Assembly: GCF_017498485.1 (NCBI RefSeq)
Contig: NZ_CP071795.1
Coordinates: 3,268,501 to 3,332,500 of the forward strand
Direction of reading: 5' to 3'
Length of the DNA stretch: 64,000 bases
Source of the DNA: Polaribacter batillariae
GTDB lineage: Bacteria; Bacteroidota; Bacteroidia; Flavobacteriales; Flavobacteriaceae
Position 1 is the first letter of the stretch; the number at the start of each line of letters is the position of its first letter. Shown in pieces: positions 32,568-41,216 of this stretch. Made by a program: the position numbers and the translations under genes. Under the pieces are notes generated by a model. The model saw only the letters and a list, made by a program, of their open reading frames with translations. It had not been told where the DNA came from and did not search any database.

Positions 32568-35500
32568 ATGAAAAGAGTTTTACAACTATTGTTATTTGTA
32601 TTTTTTGTTCCTTTTTCCAACGCACAAACAACCAATTCGGTTTTGTCTTCTGGAAGCTGGTTTAAATTCTCTATAGACACGACTGGGGTTTTTAAAATCG
32701 ATAAAAATTTACTACAAAGAATTGGTATTTCTACAAACGGTTTAAACCCCAAAAAAATACATATTTATGGTAATGGTGGCAATTTGTTGCCAGAATTAAA
32801 TAGCGATTTTAGATATGACGATTTGCAAGAAAACGCTATTTTTATCGAAGGCGAAAATGATGGAAGTTTCGATAATAACGATTTTATTCTCTTTTATGCG
32901 AAAGGGCCTCATAGTTGGAAGGTAGATACAGCATCTAAAACCGCAAAACATCGTCAAAACATCTATTCAGATAAGGGGTATTACTTTATTACTGTAAACG
33001 AAACAGATGGAAAAAGAATTGCAACCAAAGCACCGAATACAAATTCATCAACTTTAACAATTAATACATTCGACGATTTTACTTTTTTAGAAAAAGAAGA
33101 ATTAAATATACTTGCAGCAGGAACACAATGGTTTTTTAATGATGATTTTAGCATTGAAAATACACAGAAATTTTCTATACCTTTTGCCAATGCAATTACA
33201 AATTCGCTAATTTCTATTAGAACTAGAGGAGTTAGTAATTCTGTGGCATCTTCTTCCATGCAAGTAAAAGTAAATGGCGTAGAGCTGTACACCATACCTT
33301 ACTCAGCCATAAATCCTTCTTCTTTAACCAAAGCTTTAACATCAGAAAGAACAGCGAGCATTAATAATTCTTCAGAATCTATAAATGTTGAAATTACCTA
33401 CGATAATGGTGGAAACCCTTCAGCAAATACTTATTTAGATTTTATAGAAGTTGTTGGAAAAAAGAATTTAATCGCAAATGGAAATCAATTTTCGTTTAGA
33501 AGTTTCGAGCAATTTGATGCATCTGGAACCGTAACTTTCGAGATTCAAAATAAAAATAACATTTTTCAGGTTTGGGATGTTTCCGATTTTATGTCTCCGA
33601 AATTAATTGCAAACGAAAGTACAGCAAACAACTTCAGTTTTAAAGATGAAACAAGAACAAGAGATAAAAACAATACAGAGATTTTAAAAGAATATGTGGT
33701 TTTAAATCAATCTGATTTTTACATTCCAGAGACTGTGGAAAATTCTAAAGTTAACAATCAAAATTTACATGCATTAAAAGACCTTAATTATATTGTAATT
33801 ACAAATTCGGAGTTGTTTTCTCAAGCACAAAGATTGGCAGATTACCACCAAAAAAATTCTAACCTTACCACGAAAGTGGTTCTTTTAGATGAAATTTATA
33901 ACGAATTTGCTTCAGGATCTAAAGATATTACTGGTGTTAGAGATTTTTTAAAACATTTATATGCCAATTCATCCGAAGATGGAAAACTGAAATATGTTTG
34001 TTTTTTTGGAGATGCTTCTTACGACTATAAAGATAGAATTTCTGGCAACAATAACATTGTTCCTGTAAAACTATCTGAAAATAGTTTTAATTTGGCAAAT
34101 TCTTATGTTACCGACGATTATTTTGTGATGCTTGAAGATCATGAAGGCACCATGTTAGCATCACATACATTAGATGTTGCCTCCAGTAGAATACCTGTAA
34201 GTACCAATGCACAAGCAAAACAAGTTGTAGATAAAATTCTCTCTTATTATAATAAAACAGCGATAGGCGATTGGCGAAATACAATAACACTTTTAGCAGA
34301 CGATATAGATGATACTGGAGAAGAAGTAATACAAAGTGGAGTAGAGTCTATTGCAGATGAAATTAAAATAAAAAAGCCAATATTTAATATCAATAAAATA
34401 TATGCAGACGCTTTTGTGCAAGAAAATTCTTCTGGTGGCGAGCGTTATCCAGAAGTGAATAAAGCCATTACAAATGCTATTGAAAAAGGAACCCTAATTC
34501 TCGATTATTTTGGTCATGGAGGAGAAGATGGTTTTGCATCCGAAAGAATTCTAGAAAAAACTCAAATACAACAGTTTAACAATCCAAACACATTGCCTTT
34601 ATTAATAACAGTTACCTGCGATTTTTCTCGTTTCGATAACCCGAGTAGAATTACTGCAGGCGAACTTACATTGTGGAACAAAAATGGAGGTGCAGCAAGT
34701 ATGATAACAACTACAAGAGAAGTTCTTATTCCTGTAGGCCAACGTTTTAACGAAGATTTAATTCGAATTTTACTAGAATTTAATAACGAAGATTTAACCA
34801 TTTCAGAATCTTTAACAAGAGCAAAAAATCAGTTTTTTAACACTCAAAAATTCTTTATTTATTCATTTGGCGATCCTGCCATGAAATTAGCAGTGCCAGA
34901 ACCCAATGTAAAAATTACTAAAATGAATGGGAAAGATATTTCCCAACCCTTAGATACTTTAAAGGCACTGTCTAAAGTTCGTTTCGAAGGTGTGGTTGTA
35001 GATAATGCAGATGTTGTTTTAAATAACTTTAATGGCTCTTTATCGACAACCGTTTTCGATAAACCTTTAGATAAATCGACCTTAGATAACGATGGTTTTG
35101 GAGTAACAATGCCATTTGATACACAAGATAGTAAATTATTTAGAGGAAAATCGACCATTACAAACGGCACCTTTAATTTTGAATTTATTGTGCCCAAAGA
35201 TATTAAAGTAGCCTTTGGAAAAGGAAAACTAAGTTTTTATGCAGAAAATGGAGAAACAGACAAAGCAGGTTTTAATTTTGATGTAGTAGTTGGTGGCATT
35301 AACGAGAACGCTCCAGAAGATACAGTTGGTCCAGAAATTCAGTTATTTATGAATGACGAATCTTTTATAGACGGAGGTAATACAAACACATCTCCGAATT
35401 TAATTGCAGTATTGTCGGATCCAAGTGGCATAAATACTTCTATTACAGCTGTAGATCACGATATTGTTGGAATTTTAGATGGAGACACCTCTAACCCAAT

Positions 35501-35984
35501 TGTATTAAACGATTTTTACCAAACCGAATTAAACGATTTTACAAAAGGAAAAGTAACCTATAAATTGCGAGATTTGGCAGTAGGTCCACACACTTTAAAA
35601 ATAAAAGCGTGGGATACATACAATAACTCATCAGAAACAACGTTGAACTTCGTGGTGGTTAGCGATGCCATTTTAAATTTAGAAAACGTTTTAAATTATC
35701 CAAACCCTTTTGTAAATTACACCCAGTTTTGGTTCAATCATAACAAACCAAACGAGCCTTTAGAGGTTCAAGTTCAGGTTTTTACTGTTTCTGGAAAATT
35801 GATAAAAACAATCAATCGAAATATACAAACAACAGGTAATTTATCGAGAAGTGTTACTTGGAATGGTTTAGACGATTTTGGAAATAAAATAGGAAAAGGA
35901 GTTTATGTATATAAATTAAGAGTAAAATCTACAACAAGTAATTTGGTTTCCGAGAAATACGAGAAATTGGTAATACTTCAATAA
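32568..35984 (+). CDS. porU: Type IX secretion system sortase PorU
   Basis: The 1138-residue protein is a gingipain-type C25 cysteine peptidase with an N-terminal signal peptide ending at FSNA. The catalytic histidine is in FGHGGEDG (about His650) and the nucleophile in TVTCDFSRFD (about Cys684). Beta-rich domains precede and follow the peptidase. The end (LNYPNPFVNYTQF... ending KYEKLVILQ) is a type A-like T9SS C-terminal domain. PorU sits on the cell surface with PorV, removes the C-terminal signal of T9SS cargo, and attaches cargo to lipopolysaccharide. Its position between gldJ and porV matches F. johnsoniae. Confidence 0.95.
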   Translation: MKRVLQLLLFVFFVPFSNAQTTNSVLSSGSWFKFSIDTTGVFKIDKNLLQRIGISTNGLNPKKIHIYGNGGNLLPELNSDFRYDDLQENAIFIEGENDGSFDNNDFILFYAKGPHSWKVDTASKTAKHRQNIYSDKGYYFITVNETDGKRIATKAPNTNSSTLTINTFDDFTFLEKEELNILAAGTQWFFNDDFSIENTQKFSIPFANAITNSLISIRTRGVSNSVASSSMQVKVNGVELYTIPYSAINPSSLTKALTSERTASINNSSESINVEITYDNGGNPSANTYLDFIEVVGKKNLIANGNQFSFRSFEQFDASGTVTFEIQNKNNIFQVWDVSDFMSPKLIANESTANNFSFKDETRTRDKNNTEILKEYVVLNQSDFYIPETVENSKVNNQNLHALKDLNYIVITNSELFSQAQRLADYHQKNSNLTTKVVLLDEIYNEFASGSKDITGVRDFLKHLYANSSEDGKLKYVCFFGDASYDYKDRISGNNNIVPVKLSENSFNLANSYVTDDYFVMLEDHEGTMLASHTLDVASSRIPVSTNAQAKQVVDKILSYYNKTAIGDWRNTITLLADDIDDTGEEVIQSGVESIADEIKIKKPIFNINKIYADAFVQENSSGGERYPEVNKAITNAIEKGTLILDYFGHGGEDGFASERILEKTQIQQFNNPNTLPLLITVTCDFSRFDNPSRITAGELTLWNKNGGAASMITTTREVLIPVGQRFNEDLIRILLEFNNEDLTISESLTRAKNQFFNTQKFFIYSFGDPAMKLAVPEPNVKITKMNGKDISQPLDTLKALSKVRFEGVVVDNADVVLNNFNGSLSTTVFDKPLDKSTLDNDGFGVTMPFDTQDSKLFRGKSTITNGTFNFEFIVPKDIKVAFGKGKLSFYAENGETDKAGFNFDVVVGGINENAPEDTVGPEIQLFMNDESFIDGGNTNTSPNLIAVLSDPSGINTSITAVDHDIVGILDGDTSNPIVLNDFYQTELNDFTKGKVTYKLRDLAVGPHTLKIKAWDTYNNSSETTLNFVVVSDAILNLENVLNYPNPFVNYTQFWFNHNKPNEPLEVQVQVFTVSGKLIKTINRNIQTTGNLSRSVTWNGLDDFGNKIGKGVYVYKLRVKSTTSNLVSEKYEKLVILQ

Positions 35985-36005
35985 ATAGTAATAATATATA
36001 AATAG

Positions 36006-36013
36006 TATATTTG
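36006..36013 (+). promoter_or_regulatory. -7 promoter element for porV
   Basis: TATATTTG is a perfect TAnnTTTG match 24 bases before the porV ATG, so porV can be transcribed independently of porU. Confidence 0.5.
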
Positions 36014-36037
36014 TAATAATTAACAAGAAAATAATAG

Positions 36038-37165
36038 ATGAAGAAATTAGGAATATGTTTAGTACTTTGTGTTTTAGCGACATTAAAAGTTAACGCTCAA
36101 ACTACAATCAATACAGATAGAATTGGCGGAATTACAACAGCAGCGCCATTTTTATTAATTATACCAGATGCACGATCAGGAGGTATGGGAGATGTTGGTG
36201 TTGCAACAACTGCAGATGCTTTTTCGTTGTTTCACAACGCATCTAAAATGGCTTTTAGCGATAGGCAAATAAAAACTGGAATTACCTATGCACCTTGGTT
36301 ACGTAATTTAACAGACGATATTTTTGTAGGAAGTGCTTCTTATATTAATAGATTTAGTGAAAACGCTGCTTGGGGTGCAGATTTTAAGTATTTTTCTTTA
36401 GGACAAATCGATTTAACAACTGACGATGGTAGGGATAATGGTTCTATAAACCCTAATGAATTAGTAGCAACAGGAGCTTACTCATTAAAATTAAGCGAAA
36501 CTTTTGCGATGGGAGTTTCTTTAAAATACATTCGTTCTAATTTAGTTTTTAATGGAACCAATGGAAACAATTTACAGCCAATTAATTCTTTTGGAGTAGA
36601 TGTTTCTGGGTATTACCAATCTACAGAAGAATTTTACGGAAACTTTAACGGGCGTTATCGACTCGGATTTAACATTGCCAACATAGGGCCAAAAGTTTCT
36701 TACACTCCTGGAGAAGAAGATTTTATACCAACAAATCTTAAATTAGGAGGAGGTTTCGATTTTATTTTAGACGATTATAATACAATTTCTACAACAGTAG
36801 AATTTACAAAACTACTGGTGCCAACAGTACAAGATCCAAATAACGAAAAAGGCTGGGTAGAAGGTATTTTTAGTTCTTTTGGAGATGCTCCAGGAGGTTT
36901 TAGCGAAGAGCTAAAAGAAGTTACATACGCATTAGCAGCAGAGTATTTATATAACAATGCATTTGCATTAAGAGCCGGTTATTTTCATGAAAGTGAAGAC
37001 AAAGGAAACAGGCAATTCTTTACAATGGGTGGAGGTTTTAAAACCAATGCTTTAAATATCGATTTGTCTTATTTAATTAATGCCTCAGATGTAAATAATC
37101 CTTTAGAAAATTCACTTCGTTTTTCTTTATCTTTTGATTTAGGAGAAATTTACGAAGATTTTTAA
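36038..37165 (+). CDS. porV: Type IX secretion system outer-membrane protein PorV
   Basis: The 375-residue FadL-like barrel protein has a signal peptide ending at VNA, the family start LLIIPDARSGGMGDVGVAT, NASKMAF, and many alternating beta-strands. It closes with a strand rich in aromatic residues (LSFDLGEIYEDF). PorV shuttles folded cargo from the Sov/SprA translocon to the PorU sortase. It follows porU by 53 bases and is followed by a strong terminator. Confidence 0.94.
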   Translation: MKKLGICLVLCVLATLKVNAQTTINTDRIGGITTAAPFLLIIPDARSGGMGDVGVATTADAFSLFHNASKMAFSDRQIKTGITYAPWLRNLTDDIFVGSASYINRFSENAAWGADFKYFSLGQIDLTTDDGRDNGSINPNELVATGAYSLKLSETFAMGVSLKYIRSNLVFNGTNGNNLQPINSFGVDVSGYYQSTEEFYGNFNGRYRLGFNIANIGPKVSYTPGEEDFIPTNLKLGGGFDFILDDYNTISTTVEFTKLLVPTVQDPNNEKGWVEGIFSSFGDAPGGFSEELKEVTYALAAEYLYNNAFALRAGYFHESEDKGNRQFFTMGGGFKTNALNIDLSYLINASDVNNPLENSLRFSLSFDLGEIYEDF

Positions 37166-37199
37166 AAGTCATAAAAAAATAGTAAATTTATAAAAGATA

Positions 37200-37229
37200 A
37201 AAAGCAGTCTGCAAAAGGCTGCTTTTTTT
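37200..37229 (+). terminator. Rho-independent terminator after porV
   Basis: AGCAGTCT (37203-37210) pairs with AGGCTGCT (37216-37223) with one U-G pair and a 5-base loop, followed by seven T residues. An in-frame TTG for the next gene at 37228 lies inside the T tract and is not a start. Confidence 0.85.
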
Positions 37230-37242
37230 GACTGTTTTATTT

Positions 37243-37725
37243 ATGAAAAAAATAGAAATTACTACTCAAGCAATTGTTTTTAAAAATATTTCAGAACTTC
37301 CTAAAGAAGACGAAATGTTAATGAGAAAAGCCATAGAGGCAAGAAAAAACGCATACGCACCTTACTCTAAATTTAATGTAGGCGCTGCTTTATTGTTAGA
37401 AAATAACAAAATAGTTTTGGGCAACAATCAAGAAAATGCAGCATATCCATCAGGCATGTGTGCAGAAAGAGTTGCCATTTGGAACGCAGGTTCTCGTTTT
37501 CCGGATATAAAAATTTTAAAATTGGCCATAACTGCAAGCTCAACAATATCTAAAGTAAACAAACCTGTAGGACCTTGTGGAGCTTGCAGGCAAACATTGT
37601 TAGAATTTGAAATCAACCAAAAACAACCTTTCGAAATTTTATTTATGGGCGAAGTTGGCGAAGTTGTAAAAACAGAATCGCTTTTATCTTTGTTGCCTTT
37701 TTCTTTTGATAGCGCTTATTTATAA
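37243..37725 (+). CDS. cdd: Cytidine deaminase
   Basis: The 160-residue enzyme deaminates cytidine and deoxycytidine to uridine forms for pyrimidine salvage. The zinc site is complete: CAERVAIW with the catalytic glutamate, and PCGACRQTL with the two cysteines. YSKFNVGAALL and the GNNQENAAYPSG substrate loop are also present. The start is the ATG at 37243, because the earlier TTG lies in the porV terminator. It is close to the usual length for flavobacterial Cdd and follows the T9SS block as in related genomes. Confidence 0.93.
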   Translation: MKKIEITTQAIVFKNISELPKEDEMLMRKAIEARKNAYAPYSKFNVGAALLLENNKIVLGNNQENAAYPSGMCAERVAIWNAGSRFPDIKILKLAITASSTISKVNKPVGPCGACRQTLLEFEINQKQPFEILFMGEVGEVVKTESLLSLLPFSFDSAYL

Positions 37726-37727
37726 TT

Positions 37728-38107
37728 ATGAAACCAGACATTTCCAACAGAAAAGACATTCTATTTATCATTACAAAATTTTACGATAAATTGTTAGCAG
37801 ACGAAACGATGTTTCCTTTTTTTGAAGACATTGTTGCAGAAAATCATTTAAAAGAACACCTAGAAGTTATTTCCGACTTTTGGAACGACCTACTTTTTTA
37901 CACTTCTACCTATAAAAACAATACCATGCAAAAACATTTAGATAAAATGCTTTTGTAAAGTTCGAAAAACAACATTTTACAAGTTGGATATCGTATTTAT
38001 TCGAAACAATAGATGCTTATTTCGAAGGCGAAAATGCCAACAATATGAAAAACCGTGCAAGGTCTATAGCAACAGTAATGGAGCTTAAGATGGGCATCTA
38101 TAAATAA
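37728..38107 (+). pseudogene. Truncated haemoglobin (group III type), interrupted by a -1 frameshift
   Basis: Translation from ATG 37728 gives a globin-like N-terminal half (ITKFYDKLLADETMFPFFED, DFWNDLLFYTSTYKNNTMQKHLDKM) and stops at 37958. In the -1 frame the sequence continues without stops as KFEKQHFTSWISYLFETIDAYFEGENA and ends at a TAA at 38105-38107. Together they give a complete ~126-residue trHb3-type globin. A single base missing near 37949 (ATG-CTT) accounts for the break. Group III globins bind haem and may handle O2 or NO. Whether the lesion is real or a sequencing error cannot be told here. Confidence 0.72.
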
Positions 38108-38243
38108 GAAAACTATTTTACAAGTTTGCACCTTAAAACAAAGACAAATTTGAACATCGGTTTTTAGTTTTCTTTGCATTTTAAAAGACAAACAAAGTTT
38201 GTAATTTTAAAGCACAATTTATTCGTAAAAAAAAATAAAATTT

Positions 38244-39308
38244 ATGATTACCTCAAAAATTACAGGAACAGGAACATTTATACCTTCAATAAAAAAAGAA
38301 AATAAAGCTTTTTTAAAGGCCGCTTTTTTAAATGAAGATGGTTCTGTTTTTTCTTCTGATAACGACGTAATTATCGATAAGTTTAAAACCATAACAGGTA
38401 TAGATGAAAGACGTTATGCAAAAGCGACATACAAAACGTCTGATTTGGCATTTTTTGCCGCTCAAAAAGCAATAGAAGATGCCAATATAAATCCAGAAGA
38501 CCTAAATTATATTATTGTTGCGCATAATTTTGGCGACGTAAAGCAAGGCGCCATCCAAAGCGATATGTTGCCTAGTTTGGCAACAAGAGTAAAGTATAGA
38601 TTAGGCATTGCAAACCCCAATTGTGTTGCTTACGATATTCTTTTTGGTTGCCCTGGTTGGATAGAAGGAGTTATACAAGCACAAGCATTTATAAAAGCAA
38701 AAATGGCAAAAAAGTGTTTGGTAATTGGCGCAGAAACGTTGTCTCGAGTTATAGACAAGCACGATAGAGATTCTATGATTTATAGTGATGGAGCAGGAGC
38801 ATGCATTTTAGAAGCAACAGAGAATAAAGAATCTGGAATTTTAAGTCATGCCACACAAACCTTTGCAAAAGAAGAAGCTTATTTTTTACATTTTGGAAAT
38901 TCTTTTAATAAAGAAGAAAACAAAGATGTTCGTTATATAAAAATGTACGGTCGAAAAATATACGAGTTTGCAATTACCAATGTGCCAACTGCAATGAAAA
39001 TTGCTTTAGATAAAAGTGGTGTTGCTATTGATAAAGTAAAGAAAATATTTATTCATCAAGCAAACGAAAAAATGGACGAAGCGATTGTAAAAAGGTTTTA
39101 TAGGCTCTACAAAAAGCAACCTCCAAAAGACATTATGCCCATGAGTATTCATAAATTAGGAAATAGTTCTGTAGCCACAGTGCCTACTTTGTTAGATTTG
39201 GTTTTAAAAGGAAATATAGAAAACCAAGAAGTCAATAAAGGCGATGTTGTTATTTTGGCGTCTGTCGGCGCAGGAATGAATATCAATGCGATTGTGTACA
39301 AATTTTAA
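38244..39308 (+). CDS. 3-oxoacyl-ACP synthase III family protein (KAS III-like)
   Basis: The 354-residue thiolase-fold enzyme has the catalytic triad of the FabH family in order: Cys in LFGCPGW (about 136), His in FIHQANE (about 271) and Asn in LGNSSVAT (about 310). The N-terminal DKFKTITGIDERRYA segment is also typical. It would condense an acyl-CoA with malonyl-ACP or a related acceptor. It stands alone, without fatty-acid synthesis neighbours, and may be a second, specialised KAS III. The gene has a 136-base upstream gap after the broken globin. Confidence 0.85.
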   Translation: MITSKITGTGTFIPSIKKENKAFLKAAFLNEDGSVFSSDNDVIIDKFKTITGIDERRYAKATYKTSDLAFFAAQKAIEDANINPEDLNYIIVAHNFGDVKQGAIQSDMLPSLATRVKYRLGIANPNCVAYDILFGCPGWIEGVIQAQAFIKAKMAKKCLVIGAETLSRVIDKHDRDSMIYSDGAGACILEATENKESGILSHATQTFAKEEAYFLHFGNSFNKEENKDVRYIKMYGRKIYEFAITNVPTAMKIALDKSGVAIDKVKKIFIHQANEKMDEAIVKRFYRLYKKQPPKDIMPMSIHKLGNSSVATVPTLLDLVLKGNIENQEVNKGDVVILASVGAGMNINAIVYKF

Positions 39309-39664
39309 TTTCGCAAATACGCAAAACTGTAAAGACACAAAGTTGTAAAACTTTTAAAACTCCAGATTTTTCAGACTTTAAATAGACATACAAAAACCTA
39401 TATTTTCTATGTTCCTATTGTGCTTAAAACAAAAAGAGATTAGATACAGTTTTAGTATTCAGAACCAATCTTCAGCAAAATATTTTTAAATTTTTACACA
39501 TAAAATAATACCCTAAATGCTAGGCAGAGTCCGTAAAAGTTATTTTCTACCTAAATTTCCTTCAGAAATAAATAGTTTTACCTTAATATTTTACAAAAAA
39601 AAGATTTAAAACAAATTTGTTAAAAAATCTAAGAAGTAATATCGTAAATCTAATCTCAATATAT
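39309..39664 (+). other. Long intergenic region before guaA with no gene
   Basis: About 355 bases are very AT-rich with stops in all frames. No convincing hairpin-T-tract terminator, purine-riboswitch fold or protein remnant is visible. The only signal is the -7 box at its right end. Confidence 0.5.
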
Positions 39665-39672
39665 TATTTTTG
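39665..39672 (+). promoter_or_regulatory. -7 element placed immediately before the guaA start codon
   Basis: TATTTTTG ends three bases before the ATG at 39676. Transcription from it would begin at or next to the start codon, implying a leaderless or nearly leaderless guaA mRNA. Confidence 0.45.
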
Positions 39673-39675
39673 CGC

Positions 39676-41211
39676 ATGCAACAACACAACGTACTTATAT
39701 TAGATTTCGGTTCGCAATACACTCAATTAATTGCGAGAAGAGTAAGAGAATTAAACATTTACTGTGAAATTCATCCCTATAATAAACCTCCAAAAAATGT
39801 TTCAGAATTTAAAGCCATTATTTTATCTGGAAGCCCAAATTCGGTAAGAGGAGAAAATGTTTTACATCCAGATTTATCTAAAATTAGAGGAAAAAAACCA
39901 GTATTAGCGGTTTGTTATGGGGCACAATATTTAGCACATTTTTCTGGTGGAAAAGTAGCGCCTTCCAACACAAGAGAATATGGTAGAGCAAATTTATCGT
40001 ACATAAAAAAAGACGAGGTTTTCTTTGAAAATATTTCTGAAGGAAGCCAGGTTTGGATGAGCCATTCAGATACCATAAAAGAATTGCCTACAAACGGAGT
40101 AAGATTGGCAAGTACAAGAGATGTAGAAAACGCAGCTTATAAAATTAAAGGAGAAGAAACCTATGCAATTCAGTTTCATCCAGAAGTGTACCATTCTACA
40201 GATGGCAAACAATTGTTAGAAAACTTTTTAGTGAAAATTGCTGGAGTTGCACAAACTTGGACAGCAGACTCTTTTGTAGAAAGTACAGTTGCAGCCATTC
40301 AAAAAGAAGTAGGAAACGATAAAGTAGTTTTAGGACTTTCTGGAGGTGTAGATTCTACAGTTGCAGCCGTTTTATTACACAAAGCAATTGGTAAAAACTT
40401 GTATTGTATTTTTGTAAATAATGGTTTGCTAAGAAAAAACGAGTTCGAAAGTGTTTTAGCACAATACGAAGGCATGGGGTTAAACGTAAAAGGTGTAGAT
40501 GCATCTGAGCGATTTTTAACTGCTTTAGCAGGTTTAGTAGATCCAGAAAAGAAAAGAAAAGCGATTGGAAACGCGTTTATCGAAGTTTTCGACGACGAAG
40601 CACATCAAATAAAAGATGTAACTTGGCTGGCACAAGGAACCATTTATCCAGATGTTATAGAATCTGTTTCTGTAAATGGAGGCCCATCTGCAACAATTAA
40701 AAGCCATCATAATGTAGGAGGCTTACCAGATTTTATGAAATTAAAAGTTGTAGAGCCTTTAAAAATGATATTTAAAGACGAAGTAAGAAGAGTAGGAGCT
40801 TCAATGGGCATCGATTCAAACTTATTAGGACGCCATCCTTTTCCAGGACCAGGTTTGGCAATTCGAATTTTAAGCGACATTACTGCCGAAAAAGTTCGTA
40901 TTTTGCAAGAAGTAGATGCTATTTTTATTAACGGATTAAGAGAAGAAGGTTTGTACGATAGCGTTTGGCAAGCAGGAGCCATGTTATTGCCAGTAAATTC
41001 GGTTGGAGTTATGGGAGATGAAAGAACCTACGAAAAAGTGGTTGCTTTAAGAGCTGTAGAAAGTACAGATGGAATGACTGCAGATTGGGTAAATTTACCA
41101 TACGAGTTTTTACAAAAAACCTCAAATAAGATAATAAATCAAGTAAAAGGCGTTAATAGAGTAGTATATGATATCAGCTCAAAACCACCTGCAACTATAG
41201 AATGGGAATAG
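39676..41211 (+). CDS. guaA: GMP synthase (glutamine-hydrolysing)
   Basis: The 511-residue enzyme amidates XMP to GMP. The N-terminal class-I glutamine amidotransferase domain has the nucleophile in AVCYGAQYL (about Cys80) and the His-Glu pair in QFHPEVYHS. The ATP-pyrophosphatase domain has [11 protein letters not shown] (~220), and the C-terminal dimerisation domain ends in TIEWE, as in all GuaA. A TTG two codons upstream (39670) lies inside the promoter box, so ATG 39676 is chosen. The following lipoprotein gene begins five bases after its stop. Confidence 0.96.
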   Translation: MQQHNVLILDFGSQYTQLIARRVRELNIYCEIHPYNKPPKNVSEFKAIILSGSPNSVRGENVLHPDLSKIRGKKPVLAVCYGAQYLAHFSGGKVAPSNTREYGRANLSYIKKDEVFFENISEGSQVWMSHSDTIKELPTNGVRLASTRDVENAAYKIKGEETYAIQFHPEVYHSTDGKQLLENFLVKIAGVAQTWTADSFVESTVAAIQKEVGNDKVVLGLSGGVDSTVAAVLLHKAIGKNLYCIFVNNGLLRKNEFESVLAQYEGMGLNVKGVDASERFLTALAGLVDPEKKRKAIGNAFIEVFDDEAHQIKDVTWLAQGTIYPDVIESVSVNGGPSATIKSHHNVGGLPDFMKLKVVEPLKMIFKDEVRRVGASMGIDSNLLGRHPFPGPGLAIRILSDITAEKVRILQEVDAIFINGLREEGLYDSVWQAGAMLLPVNSVGVMGDERTYEKVVALRAVESTDGMTADWVNLPYEFLQKTSNKIINQVKGVNRVVYDISSKPPATIEWE

Positions 41212-41216
41212 AACAT

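Noticed and set aside
37940..37960. Programmed -1 frameshifting in the globin gene
   Set aside because: The junction (AAA ATG CTT TTG TAA) contains no X-XXY-YYZ heptamer that would preserve pairing after a -1 slip.
39309..39664. A purine riboswitch upstream of guaA
   Set aside because: No conserved purine-aptamer core or paired P1-P3 arrangement was found, and the promoter box lies at the start codon, leaving no leader RNA.
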